The notes below the pieces were generated by a model. It was not told the origin of the DNA. It saw only the letters and a list, made by a program, of their open reading frames with translations, and did no database searches. A stretch of 64,000 nt of DNA, taken from positions 8,639,100 through 8,703,099 of the forward strand of contig JAQFVV010000022.1 of the NCBI GenBank assembly GCA_028023455.1, given 5' to 3'. This document shows positions 1 through 11,756 of the stretch, one piece after another. The stretch's first letter is position 1, and the number at the start of each line of letters is the position of its first letter. This DNA is from Epiperipatus broadwayi. Taxonomy: Eukaryota > Onychophora > Udeonychophora > Euonychophora > Peripatidae. The position numbers and the translations under genes are program-made.

Positions 1-190
1 TGGATGATATTGTTTTCTTCATAAGTTTTCTTTCCTAGCCATATATATAATATAAATTTCAGCTATCTGTTAATTCCATAAATTGTATGAATATTCTTAA
101 ATTTCATAACATTTTAGCATTAGACACATTTTATTATGTGCAATACTATTAATAAAAAAAAATTAAGCAAATATACTTGAACATAAGCTT

Positions 191-390
191 AAGTAATATT
201 TACTAAGGCTGTAAACCTCAAAAATATGCGTGCAAAAATGCGAAGGTAGGGATCTCTACAGGTCTTAACCACAAGCTTATGCTTTGGAAGAAAAAAAAGT
301 GTAAGCTTGTGGTTATGACCTGTAGAGGTCCCTACCTTTGCATTTTCACATGCATATTCTTGAGGTTTACAGCCTTAGTAAATATTACTT
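191..390. repeat. FB1 foldback element, copy 1
   Basis: Imperfect palindrome. The left arm runs from a TAAGTAATATTTACTAAGG end through CTCTACAGGTCTTAACCAC, and the right arm returns as its reverse complement ending GTAAATATTACTTAC. The arms are about 90 bp around a short A-rich loop near 285-300. Related copies are at 42446-42605 and 50626-50872, with a single arm at 11165-11280. No coding capacity or hammerhead core is visible. The structure resembles a MITE or foldback transposon; the class is not identifiable. Confidence 0.85.
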
Positions 391-1505
391 ACATAATCAA
401 TGTGCATTTAAATAAATTTATAATTACAACATTAGCTTAAGAAATGTTATTAATAGTCATGATTGTACTCTGTAAAGGAAAAATTACTCACATAGTATTG
501 GAAAAATTATTAAATTTATGATTTTTAATGTTTATTTTTTTAAACATGATTGTATATTGCTCTGCTGTTTTGTAAAATTTTATTAAATTATGAATTTTTA
601 TTATTATTTGTTAACAAAGAAGATCTCAAAATAACTGGAATTTTATAATAAAAACATGTTTATTTATTTTTAAATGCTATAAATTTAATCTCTTTCAAAG
701 TACTGACCATTTAATATAATATACCAATTTAAACATGTTTTTTTTTATTCTTTGAAGTAGTCCAGAAGCCTTTTAACACCTGTATCACCCCCCCCCCACC
801 ATTTCTAAGTCAGCAAAAAAAAAAATTAGGCATTTTTTTGTTCAAGAAAAAAAAATCACATGATTAGAGATTGAGCAAATATGACTAATGGATAAGCTGG
901 TCATGTTGAATTTAATTAAACATTGTTTTATACTTAAGGCTGCTTACAGAGAATTGGCATGGTGAAGCTATGGCTGACAGTTAAGAACTAATTTTGAAAG
1001 AAAAATGCCATTTGTGTCAATAAAACAAATATCAGCAATATCTTGACATTGGATTTCATTTGCCATACTTTTTTGGGACCTGGTAAATTTAACAATTTCA
1101 TTAAATCATTTGTAAACTTGTGTTTTCTCCAGAACAACTTTTTTTGTAATTTCTTTCAAGTATTACAACTGTTTTTCAAAGAAAACAGAATTTCACATTA
1201 TTCTGATTCTTCAGCCATTACAAAAAATCACCAAATACACAAAATTCAATTTACAAAAAAATGTGCAATGTGGCTCCACAGTTTCACACAGTAATGTAAT
1301 TTGTTAGGTTGATGCAAAAGGGTTCTCTCAAGTGGTATATAACAGCAAAAGCATGTACAACAACAGATGCATTTTCTAAAGAACCTTCTAGTTATTTGGA
1401 GGTTTCCTCCTCATACATTTTTTTTGGATATAGTATACTGTAATTGAAGTGGTGTATATTGATATACAACATTAAAGCAGGTTATCTTTACTTGTTTTTT
1501 TCATA
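391..1505. other. AT-rich intergenic DNA, no gene seen
   Basis: Low-complexity AT-rich sequence with short A and T runs and a C-only tract near 787-800. The one open frame (1043-1294, +) is Phe, Asn and Lys rich, has no recognisable domain, and looks like chance reading of AT-rich DNA. Confidence 0.6.
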
Positions 1506-1592
1506 TGTCATAGCATCGGCCGGGATGCGAACCCACAACTGTCTGCAACCAACTACTTGCTTGCAAGGCCACTGTGATGACCTCTTGTTGAA
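1506..1592 (-). repeat. tRNA-derived SINE-like repeat, diverged copy
   Basis: On the minus strand this reads as a tRNA-like segment with a box B-type stretch (GGTTCGCATCCC inside GGGTTCGCATCCCGG), preceded by AGTGGCCTTGCAAGCAAGT and followed by CCGATGCTATGAC. The same 3' words occur in copies at 25746, 29343 and 59664. GC content is well above the flanks. It is the most diverged of the four copies, and box A is weak here. It could instead be a decayed tRNA pseudogene, but recurrence with shared non-tRNA sequence argues for a repeat family. Confidence 0.65.
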
Positions 1593-3280
1593 TGGAATTT
1601 ATTAAACTTTTAGAAAGAAGAAAATCTCAATCTGTTACAATCATGTATTCAAATTTCATTTTCTATATTAAGATCTTAGATCAAGATAAAAGAGAATCCA
1701 ATTTTTATCTACAAAGATTGCCATTGACAATGGATTGTAGATTCTATAGACTATTAAGATTTGGCTGTCTTCATGCAAATATATATATATATAGTAACAT
1801 TCACATTGGATTTAGGCCTTTATTTTATGCACTAGAAAGTGCAAGTTAATCACCACTATAGAAAAAAAAAATTCCGTTCATGTATGAGTTTGGATATTTC
1901 AATAACATAGTTATTTTTCCTTATTAACTGATCTAATATTTTATTTATTATTATTATTATTTTCATTGCCAGTGGAATCATTTTTATATTAATTTAAAAG
2001 GGTGCCAGGGTCATAAACCCACTGATATCTGTTGCATCACATCACGTATCTTTGCAGTAAATAACTAAGCTTAATTTTTACATGATTTCATTTTCTTATC
2101 AAATAATATTTAAGCATTTTCTCCAGCTTTTGTAGACTAAAACGAACACGTTGGCATAGTTAACTATACATTTCTTAAAATAATATTTTGTAATAGTAAA
2201 ATTTAATAAACTAAAATTAATAGCTTACCATGAAAAGTTAATATTAAAGATAAATATTTTATTATAACGAGTTAAAATATTTAAATGCTAAATTATTAAT
2301 AAAACTGGAAAGAAATATATACATATTCATCCAGATAATAACATTAAATAATTAAACAGTTAATATTTCACTTCTTTTAAGTTACTTTTAGAAGACTGTA
2401 AATGAAAGTTCCTTGAGTAATAAATCATTGAATGTCTTTATTGGTATTTGAAGTTTGTAGCTAACATTTATAGTTAAATTTAGTTTGGAAACATTTAATT
2501 TGATATAATTTAAGGTATAAATAATCTTATCTGTAAGTTTCACAAATTTATGTAGATTGTAATATATGTGTATTTTTTGGGTTAAAGAGCTCATGGCCAT
2601 TGTTTATGATCACTGGCGACATATTTTATATTCCTGATCCATCCTAAGGCTAAACACAAAACTTTTTTGGGGTGACCTTTTTATGATGAAAGAAATTATC
2701 TGCAAATTGTCCAGTCCACTCCTGCATGATGAATTAGTTCAGCAGATGAGTAGTCTATCCTGGATATAAAAAATTTCTCTATCTAGGAGAATCACCAAAA
2801 AGAAACTGATATAAGACCTTGCTCAAAAATATTTTCTTCCTTTTGTATTATTTCCCTTTTATATTATCAACTAGTTTTCAGATTTATGTGCATATGTCCT
2901 CATCTTTTTTTGTTATCAAAATATAAGTTGATAATCTTATATTTTTATTTTGGTATTTTTAGCTCCAAAGTTCTTTTTTATATACTTTATTTCTGTCATC
3001 TTTAATTAGCGTAATGTCTTTCTTTTATTTATCTGGATAAACAATCTGTATGCACTTACATTCTTTCCAATTTTAACTTTAATTAAATTAAATAGATAAT
3101 AACAACACAAATAACTTTCATTTTATGTATCAAAAAATAAATTATACTAACTAAAAAAAAAACTAAATTGCATATTTTGAACGATTTTTTAAATTTTACT
3201 TTTAGTTTTTAAAATATTACCAAATGCCAAAACACTCACGAACTATACATATTTTAATCCAGTTCAATATATTGTAACTG
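1593..3280. other. AT-rich intergenic DNA, no gene seen
   Basis: Only short AT-biased open frames (for example 1592-1849 + and 2388-2600 -) without domains, signal peptides or codon structure. Short ATT and TAT microsatellite runs occur near 1945-1960. Confidence 0.6.
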
Positions 3281-3560
3281 TTCGGGTTTTCCACCAGAAG
3301 AGGGGGAATGCATCTAATTATGGTCGGGCCTAAGGTCTTTGGAATGGATGCTGTGACTGATGTGATGAAGTACCTAACCAATGATCATGTCTACCTCCCA
3401 TGGGCTAGCTCTAGGTGTAATCATTAAATTCAGACACAATTTAGACTAGTTCATCTGTACCTCACCCCTTTTTCAGATTCCATTATGCCTTGGAATTCAA
3501 ATCCAGGGAGAATTTGCCCTCTGCTCTCTTCAGGATTGAATCTATTCTAGACAGCAACCA
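3281..3560. other. GC-richer segment of unknown nature
   Basis: About 280 bp of distinctly higher GC content than its surroundings, with no long open frame in any phase and no second copy that I could find in the window. It could be a remnant of an unrecognised repeat or a pseudogene fragment. Nothing more can be supported. Confidence 0.3.
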
Positions 3561-6500
3561 CTGCATCACTGCATAGATTCCAATTGAGTGAAGGACTCAT
3601 CTAACCACACTATTATGTCATGATGTAAAAGAAAGTGTGTTGGAGTGCATGCATATTTGGTTATAAATTGATGGATAGATAAATAACATTGACAAACTAA
3701 GGACCATTTAATAAATATCAAGTGAACAAGGTTTATTTAACTAGCACAATAAAAATTCTAAAGTTTTTTAACATGATGAAAAAATATATATACATACATG
3801 TGTGTGTCAAATATGTATCTCTATCATATTGACAAATAAATATATTTATTAGCCCATCCCTTTCCATGATAGATTTATATACTGAAACATTAACGATATT
3901 TACATAATAGAAAAAATATAACAAAAGAAAAATTATTAGTTCATCACTATAATGAATGCAAAGCTAGTTGACTATTTACAATATTAATTACAGATGTATG
4001 CATTAACTTTGAAGTTCATTTCCAATTGTAGAGATTCCATTCACTTTTTGGGACCCCCTTGGCTATATACAAGTTTCCTACAATATGTAGAAAAGAACAT
4101 TCATTCAAGAACATTAGTTATTCATACTGAAAAAACAAATATAAACATCGTTTTAACAACAAAAAAATATAAACAAACAAATTCTGTCCTGTAACTAGTC
4201 TATGGTCTTAATATAGAACAATATGGAGTAAAATCTTACCACATTCCATATTGTATTAAGGATGAAGATACCTAGTATCAAATAATTATGGAGGGAGGGA
4301 TAACCTAAATTTTATTCAATAATAAAAAAAGGTTTAACTTAACAGCCCCCCCCCCCCATGCTTTCTTGACTCTAGTATAGTGGACTCTTCCAAGTGGTAG
4401 ATATTCCGGTTCCCAGATGTGGAAGTGAGATAAAAACAAAACTATATAAATGTAATATCAAAAAAATACCTAGCAATTTAAAACATTTCCCAAATTATTC
4501 AGAATAGAGTTCATGGATTTGGAAAGTACTGTCCCTCACAGATATACTGCTATTCTGGTCCTTTTCCCTCGGCAAACCATGCATTGCTCGTGGAAAATCT
4601 TTGGCAACTTGTTTTTAATGACATTTCTTTCTTCATGTTATTTCATTCTGTATTCATTCTGAGGTTCAAGATGGGAATTTGATGTTTAAGCAGGCATTAT
4701 ATATATATGAATGTTAAATCATCGTATCTCCTATGGTCAGGGTAAACAACACTTTGATCTCATGACAGTATTAAATTAGCCCAAGTACATCATTTTGCAG
4801 TTCATAAAATATTTAACTTTTCTAGATTCACTGTCTGGCATATAATAAGTTTTATGAGAAATGAATTGTTTCATTCTTTATATATATGCTAATAATCTAT
4901 TTCTTGATTTTATTCACCTTCGAATAATCGCGTAGTCCTTTTATTTTAAATATCCATTTAAATCAGCTCGACTAATTTTATTCAATTGTGCAAATCTTAA
5001 AACTTTTTTTTGTTTAATTATTGATTGCAGTTTTTTAATATTTCTGTCATGACAATTAGACTAATAATTTAGATTGTTCAAATACATCATCCATATTCTC
5101 TGATAATCGAATATTCTATTTTCTGATGTTGGTATTGTATAGCTCTTGTGTCCTTTTGAACAAAGTAAAAAGATGATGGAAATCAAATGAGTTTGTTTTT
5201 ATACTGCCCTCGATTCCCATTGTTTAATAAGCTTGCATTTCATTTCCTCTTTCATTAATATATACATGCTTATGTCGATGGAAAGTAAAATATGATTACG
5301 TAATAGAATTCTGTTCTCACCTTCCATGTCTGGTTAACTAGTGACTGGCTTAAGATTAGGTTGTTATGATGTCTACCAAGTCTAAGTCTTGTCTAATGAT
5401 GTAAGATATTGACATTTAGTTCACTGTTTGTGTGTATATATTGTTTGTGTTTATATATATGACTAGTCTCTTTAATAAGGATTTTGATCTTTTCTTAAGC
5501 TGAGAGAGTTTAATTTATTGAGACGTTTTTTCCCTAATATCATGTTTGATAAAATAAACATTGTCTGTGTACCTATATATATATGTGTGTGTGTTTAGTA
5601 TCTAAATGATAATACATGTTCAACTATTCATTAATATAAATTTATACTTTAGATAAGTTTAATTTAGTGAATAATGCACTATGAATGAAGGCTGGTTCCA
5701 ATCGGATTGTAAGCTACTCTTACAATATATATTATACAATATATATTAATATAAAGTGACAAAACCAGAGTTCAAATATATATTAGTATTATATATTGTA
5801 ATGAGAATGTGTGTACTACACTTTTTGTCTAATGTCATTATTATTTGCTTATGTTTTTTAAAAAGACGTTATTAATTATTCTCTAACACTACCACGGAAG
5901 TTAATTGTTTTTCCTAGTGAGACTTTTTGTAAGCTTTGAATTTTTGATTTTAATATGATACCATTATTCTATAACAGAATTCATTAAATTAAACTTGATT
6001 TGGTAATAATAATATATTTGTTTGTTAAAAAAAAAAGTCTAAAAATTTATATTTGAATTTTACAAATATTGAAAAAATGAGTTCATAATGACAACAATAG
6101 ATTGAATGATTGGCAAAGCAGACTGATTTCCTAAACAAAATATTTTTTTTAATTAAAATTTATATTTAAAATGTGAATGAATAAAAGTCAATCTGATAAA
6201 TTTATCAAAATTTGCTTTGAAATATTAAAATTGTTTCCTAATTTTTAGAATATCTCAAATTATTCTAAGTCAGTGATGATGATGATGATGTATTATCCAC
6301 ATTTCATAAAATGGGCGATCAGAATATTATGACTTTTTGTTAATGTTATGCTCATAAAATAGTGTAATAATGCATATTTTTATTTTTTTGATAATTATTA
6401 CAAATATTGTGTATTTAAAATAATCGTGAATTTTAATAAACTTAACAAAAAAGTGTTTTTCATTATTCCATACATGTTTTCAAAATAACCTCCTAAATAG

Positions 6501-8340
6501 CATGGAGACTGATTATAAGGGATAAGTCAGTCAAAGAAAAATGGCAGGGCTATTACTCTTTATCTTCACTGCTGTTTGATTATACTGGTCTTTTTCAATT
6601 TTATTTTGAATTAAAAAAAACATGAAGTTACGAATTAAAAGAAAAAGTTAGCAAAATATCTCAATAAATGGTCATACAAATGCAATAAAAAATGTGATTA
6701 CAATATTTTTTCTGGATATTTCTGACCAAGCATCCCTAGGCTGATGTTTTATATCGTTAAACATTTTATAACATTATTGAACATATTGTCCTATGTGGTT
6801 TCGTACAATAGTTGACTTTGGAATCCAAGTTCCATGGATCATAGGTCAACTCTGCCATTTCCAATGCTACACTTCTTATGAATTCCTAAGAAATGGATCA
6901 TTGATTAATATTATTCTTTTTGAGGTTCCTTTAAGTTTAATCTAATTAATGTGTATTATTGAACAGATTTAGCAAGTGTTAAAAGGGGCTGGATATCATA
7001 AACTAAAAATATAAATTTGCTAACAGAATAATTATTTTTGTAAGCAGTAATATTATTTACTTTATTGTTTTATATTATTCAAATGGAAGTCAATCTCCAA
7101 TAATGCACTATTTCTGAAATATTATAAATTTCCACACACTCGCTCTCCGATAAGAGTTTAAAAAACTTAAGTGAATCACTTAAGTTTAGAGCGTACATTC
7201 TATATACACCGACTCTTACAGACCATGGTTAAATCAGGGCTTGAGTCTATTGTGTGCCTGATGTTATAATCAAATAATAGTAAAAAAATTAAAACAATGT
7301 ATCAGACAAATTTAGGATTATGCTAAATGATTTAACTAAGATTCATACTAATTTTAGGAACCAAAAATTGTAATATGAAATAGAAATAATTTTGACACTC
7401 TCATATTTAAATTGTTCAATTTCATTGGACAAATTAGTTATGAAGATATTTATTTATGCTTGCTGTTTTCACAGTAAAATTCTGATAGTAATATTATATA
7501 TTTGCAAGTTTTTTTGTTTTATATCTTAAAACTATGTATAAGCAGAATATCTAAATTTCTCACTTCCATGATGCTATCTATTTTTTTGATAACTACACAT
7601 GCAAATAGAATAGACTTATATATAATTTTCAGTATTAAAAATGCATGAGAGTAAAAAGTAATTACATCATCTTTAAAATAGTTCTCTTAAAAAAGAATAC
7701 ATATTGCTTATTGAAAACTTTATTTAGCTATTTATTTTTACATTGTTAACAATTTACAATACCAACTCTCGCGTGAAAGAAACTTATCTATAGTTTTCTT
7801 TTTATCTTTTTTGATTCTTAAGTTGAAAAACTATATTTATTTTAATTATAAGTTTGTCGTGTATTTTGAATTTAAATATTTATTAATCTTTTTGTGTATT
7901 AATTGGAGGGAATGAAGTAGTTTTCTGCACCAACTTTTTCATACAAATATTTATTTATGATTTAATCAGTCAACTATTTGTCTAGAATTTGTAAAGTTTA
8001 ATGGAATTGTTGTTTGATTTATATAAATTTGTTCGATCTATACATTCAATATTTTAATTACACACTGTTATTTATAAATGTTTTCTTTTGTTAAAATAGT
8101 TATTAGAATGTTTTTACTCTTTATGATGAATTACATTTGTTGTAAAAAAAAAAAGTATAATCCATTGTTAAGTGATAAATTTGTATTGATATACAGATAG
8201 TTTGTTATTAATTCAAGCACAACTAATTCAAAAACTCCTATTACTCAGACAAAATTGTCACATGAACATAAGCGAATTCTGTAATTTAAAATGTTATATT
8301 GTTATAATAAAGAAGTATTTCAATATAAACAAACTTTAGA
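3561..8340. other. AT-rich intergenic DNA, no gene seen
   Basis: Unique-looking AT-rich DNA. It contains a poly-C run near 4346-4359, a small inverted repeat at about 4208-4262 (arms near 18 bp), a GAT microsatellite near 6276-6292, TA/TG runs near 5570-5595 and an 11-bp-arm hairpin at 7163-7185. The short open frames have no recognisable features. Confidence 0.6.
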
Positions 8341-8344
8341 TAGA

Positions 8345-8820
8345 TAAACCCAGGTATATATTAGGCCTGTGTGTTTCAGTTATTACATAGTAGAGATGTC
8401 TGCCTATCCCTTGTATATGTACTAAATGGATTATGTCCTGTACATGAGGGGTCATATTGACCTTAGGTCAACATGGGTGTGACAAGAATCTCAGCCTCAG
8501 GGTGGCCTTTGAGCATTCCATCATCAGATTTTCAATTGGATGGACGGTTGAAGAGTTGGAGTGTGGAATAGATTGAAGCCTGTCCATTAAAGTATGAAGA
8601 TTGGCTATCTTAATATATATATATATGAGCACTTATAGCATATATGTGTAAAGATGGTAATCTGGACCAACTGATGATTGCTGCTTTAGCATGAAATACG
8701 TATATTGGTGATTATTTATATGTTTTCAACATATATGTGTTCAAGTGTATCAGTGTTATGAGATAGTGTGGAGAGTGGTGAGTTATGTGAAAGTCTGTGC
8801 TCATATACCCTATATATAGT
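8345..8820 (+). mobile_element. HR1 hammerhead-bearing repeat, single unit
   Basis: Matches the other HR1 copies through CAACATGGGTGTGACAAGAA, GCCTTTGAGCATTCCATCA, GAAGCCTGTCCATTAAAGTA and the hammerhead at 8653-8720, then ends in the AAAGTCTGTGCTCATATACC tail shared with 28580-29055. There is no open frame of note, so it is a non-autonomous element. Copies of this family are either single, inverted (31.5-32.1 kb) or head-to-tail (42.7-43.4 kb). Confidence 0.85.
8653..8720 (+). ncRNA. Type I hammerhead ribozyme, HR1, near-intact core
   Basis: The CTGATGA core is at 8671-8677 and GAAA at 8693-8696. Stem II is TGCT/AGCA, but the first pair next to the core (usually G-C) is U/U. Stem III is ATA/TAT around a CG loop, with cleavage predicted after A8704. 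Stem I is CCAA (8667-8670) with TTGG (8705-8708), then an internal loop and an outer helix from GGTAATC-type pairing. The stem II change probably weakens activity. Confidence 0.72.
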
Positions 8821-9369
8821 TAGATTTATAGTTTTAGCAGAGTCTAGGTTTATAATAGGGAGGGAAATGATTTATTATTAAAAATCCAAAAGATTCACAA
8901 ATCCTTAAAAGCCCTGAAACTAGCAATTACTAATTAATAGTGGCTTTCCCTGGTGTGTTATATGTACATGTAGTATTGTTATTATTTAGAAATTAGTAAG
9001 AGTGAGGTTATGCAGTGTTAATAATGCTTCAGGATAACTAAGTGATGTACCTGAAAAATTAAAAGAAAATGTGAAACAAAATTGGATGAATGAGTACTTG
9101 ATATGAAATATAAATGAAAACAAAATGGATGAAGAAGTACCTGTTGTTAGACATGATTATAAAAAGATTTAGGTAAATAAACATGCATTCTTCACTGCAG
9201 ATATTTGAATACCTGTGTTAGTATTGAAAGAAAGAAATGTTAAAGTTGATCACTTAGTTCTTATTATGGACATTTTTTGCTGTGCAATTCTGTACATGCT
9301 GATAATTGTATATTCTGCTTCTTTTACTTCTTCTTATTTCATTCACAATCTCTCCTTGTTTCTCCTAAT
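8821..9369. other. AT-rich intergenic DNA, no gene seen
   Basis: No recognisable repeat or coding feature. The open frame at 9215-9397 (+) overlaps the antisense of a decayed RTE end and is not a gene. Confidence 0.55.
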
Positions 9370-9610
9370 AAACATATCCCCATACTTCATTGAATGATCT
9401 TAAGTCGTTATATCGTTCTTCTACTAAATGCACAAGTTTCAGATTTATAAATGCAAATTGGTAAATAATATGTATTAACATCCCTCCTTTCCAAACACAT
9501 AAAGCATATTTCCTTTTAATATTATTTTTACTAAAAGCACTCAATCAAGTTTAATTTTATGACTGATTTTATTCATTATGTTTCTATTTGTGGTGTTTGT
9601 AGGTCTCAAT
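9370..9610 (-). pseudogene. RTE-clade retrotransposon fragment, heavily decayed
   Basis: The plus strand CATACTTCATTGAATGATCT through AAAAGCACTCAATCAAGTTT and on to TTTCTATTTGTGG aligns by eye, with many substitutions, to the better preserved RTE copies at 49540-49760 and 53430-53650. On the minus strand this is the segment after the reverse transcriptase domain (the region reading LTYGSETWTLNRRAIQRLQ in the 49-kb copy). The frame is broken throughout. Confidence 0.75.
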
Positions 9611-10010
9611 TTCTTTTAATTCGTGATTATAAATTTATTTTCTTCTTCTGAGAAAATTTATTACAACATATATCATCAATAAAGTAATAAAATAAGACAA
9701 TTTGTGAATTTCCTACATTATTAATAATATCTATAATAAAACCAATTTTTATATCAGGTAATAAAAATAATTTTGCTAATTATAGATCTATTTTTATACT
9801 TCCTACAATTATTAAAATAGTGGAAAATTATAATTATCATGATTTTTTTAAAAAATAAAAATCAATATAGTTTCATAGAAAGAAGCCATTATTATGTTAT
9901 AGGATAAAATAAACAGTTAAATAATGCAAATATTATTTTTTAGATTTTTTAGTAAGGTTTCTGACAACATTAAACATATATAATTAATTCATAGTTTAGA
10001 AAATAATAGA

Positions 10011-10265
10011 GTAAGAGCCACATTAACGAATAATCTTTCTGTAGTGTAATTTTACTCTCACTCAAGGTAGGTACTGGTTTCTATATGCTTTTAACACTTT
10101 GTGGAGCTATGTAATTATAAACGTATGAAAAAGATCTATGATCTTCAAGATCCGCATTTTATGCTAAAACAATACACATCAGTTGGCCCAAACACAATGT
10201 CTTACATATATTTTTATCATTATTTAGTATATATATAGATAGCAAATTATTACAGTTTATTTGAT
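10011..10265 (-). mobile_element. HR1b hammerhead-related repeat, partial
   Basis: The minus strand reads through a CCAACTGATG core-like stretch (near 10178-10187), a TTTTAGCAT stem II 3' side, then AAAATGC instead of GAAA, followed by the HR1b body (AAAGTG..., then GTAATTTTACT on the plus strand). It aligns with 10606-11010, 11318-11665 and 20255-20625. The ribozyme core is broken. Confidence 0.65.
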
Positions 10266-10330
10266 ATAATAATTAAAAAAGCAAGTCATATATAATGTGA
10301 CATTACTTTTAATGAGCTTGTAGTTACAAA

Positions 10331-10605
10331 AATGCACACAGAGAGCATACCAATAGCTTAAACAAGCTCTGAATTAACAAGTGTGGTATGAGAAAATATT
10401 TAAATTCTCTACCCAGAACACTCTCATCTCCAGACCATGGTTTCGATATTATGGCCAAATATTCTAGCTCTCCACTGATGTGAGCCATAATATCGAAACC
10501 ATGGTCTGGAAATGAGAGTATTCTGGGTAGAGATTTTAAATATTTTCTCATACCGCACTTGTTAATTCAGAACTTGTTTGAGCTATTGGTATGGTCTCTG
10601 TGTAC
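10331..10605. repeat. Foldback of HR3 3' halves with a broken hammerhead
   Basis: Near-perfect inverted repeat with arms of about 120 bp. Each arm contains ATCGAAACCATGGTCTGG, the 3' half of an HR3 hammerhead (GAAA, stem III ACC-AT-GGT, cleavage C, start of stem I). It then runs to CTTGTTTGAGCTATTGGTAT, which matches the 3' part of the HR3 copies at 14.4 and 30.3 kb. In the loop CTGATGT stands where CTGANGA is expected, so neither half is a complete ribozyme. The open frame at 10324-10551 (-) reads through this palindrome and is not a gene. Confidence 0.8.
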
Positions 10606-11010
10606 AGTTTATTTGATATGTATCAAATGTGCTGCCCTCACAACTTTGATGCAAATCAGTTAATAAAAGTATATTAATAATTTTTATTAGTCCTTCATTA
10701 GACATGAGATTATCCAATAATAAATGATATTCCTGTAGGGTAATTTTCCCTACATTACTCTCACTCAAGTTAGTGTAGGGACTGGTTTCTATCTGCTTTT
10801 TGAGGAATGATATAATCATAAATATATTACCAAAGATGTGGAAAAGATCTGTAATTCCAAAGATGCTCATTTTATGCTGAACCTGACTCCACTCATCATT
10901 TGACCCAGACCATCATCTTTTCCACATATCTTTATCATACTTTCATTAAGTGATTTGTGTCAAAGTTGTGAAGGCAGCACATTTGAAACTTATCAAACAA
11001 ACTCATTGTA
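10606..11010 (-). mobile_element. HR1b hammerhead-related repeat
   Basis: Minus-strand copy of the same element as 11318-11665. Shared words on the plus strand include GGACTGGTTTCTATCTGCTT, TAATTTTTATTAGTC and GTGAAGGCAGCACATTTGA. The ribozyme segment near 10875-10935 reads AATGATGAGTGG on the minus strand and lacks GAAA, so it is inactive. The open frame at 10583-10870 (-) lies inside this repeat and is not a gene. Confidence 0.7.
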
Positions 11011-11164
11011 AATCGAAAGATTTCATGAGTATTAATGTGTAATAAGAAATGTGGACTTAATTAGTGAAGTATTGAATAGCTTCACACTCTCAGATCGAAC
11101 CGCTTCAGCTTCACCTATTTAAATAGAAAGTAGGTTGAAGTAAGGAAGAGTTCCCTTGGGTTCC

Positions 11165-11280
11165 CCTCTTTTCTTCCAAAGAGTAAGCTTGTGGTTTAAG
11201 ACCTGTAGAGGTCCCTATGATCACATTTTATACACATGTGCTTGAGGCTACAGACTTAATGAATATTACAAACAAACTGT
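11165..11280. repeat. FB1 element, single arm
   Basis: AAGCTTGTGGTTTAAGACCT, GTAGAGGTCCCTA and TGCTTGAGGCTACAG, ending in an AATATTAC-type terminus, match the right arm of FB1 at 305-390. The partner arm is absent. Confidence 0.7.
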
Positions 11281-11317
11281 AGTAATTTTCTATCTCTCCC
11301 TCTCTCTATATATATAC

Positions 11318-11665
11318 TAAACAATGATAAAGATATGTGTAAGAGATTGTGATCTGGGTCAACTGATCAGTGCTGGTTTAGCATGAAATGTGTATCCTGG
11401 AGATCATAGATCTTTTCAGATGTCTTTGGTCATACGTTTATGATTATATCATTCCACAAGATGTTAAAAGTGGATAAAAACCAGTCCTTATCATGAGTGA
11501 AAGTGGGGAAGTGAAAATTACACTACTGAAGTATTATTCATTATTGGATAATCTCAAGTCTAATAGATAACTAATAAAAATTATAAATATTCTTTCATTA
11601 AGCGATATGTGTTAAAGTTGTGAGGGCAGCACATTGATATTTATCAAATAAACTGTAGTCATTTT
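11318..11665 (+). mobile_element. HR1b hammerhead-related repeat, plus strand
   Basis: Starts with the ribozyme region (11344-11416) and continues through TTAAAAGTGGATAAAAACCA and TAATAAAAATTATAAATATT to GAGGGCAGCACATTGATATT. The 5' third is clearly homologous to HR1, but the body differs, so this is a separate branch that shares the ribozyme. Confidence 0.75.
11344..11416 (+). ncRNA. Hammerhead ribozyme, HR1b, core mutated
   Basis: CTGATCA at 11363-11369 replaces CTGATGA, which changes the essential G8. Stem II GTGCT/AGCAT and GAAA are kept, and the outer stem I GTGATC/GATCAT still pairs. Predicted inactive relic. Confidence 0.65.
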
Positions 11666-11666
11666 C

Positions 11667-11674
11667 TCTTTCTT

Positions 11675-11752
<78 letters not shown>
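11667..11752. repeat. Compound (TC)n(TA)n microsatellite
   Basis: A pyrimidine run of TTTC and TC units passes directly into about 25 TA units. It lies immediately after an HR1b copy. Confidence 0.95.

Positions 11753-11756
<4 letters not shown>

Noticed and set aside
191-390. FB1 palindrome as a possible ribozyme
   Set aside because: It has no CTGANGA plus GAAA pair on either strand and no match to another ribozyme motif I know.
10324-10870. Two minus-strand open frames
   Set aside because: Both lie in the HR3 foldback and HR1b repeat; frames are not kept in related copies.
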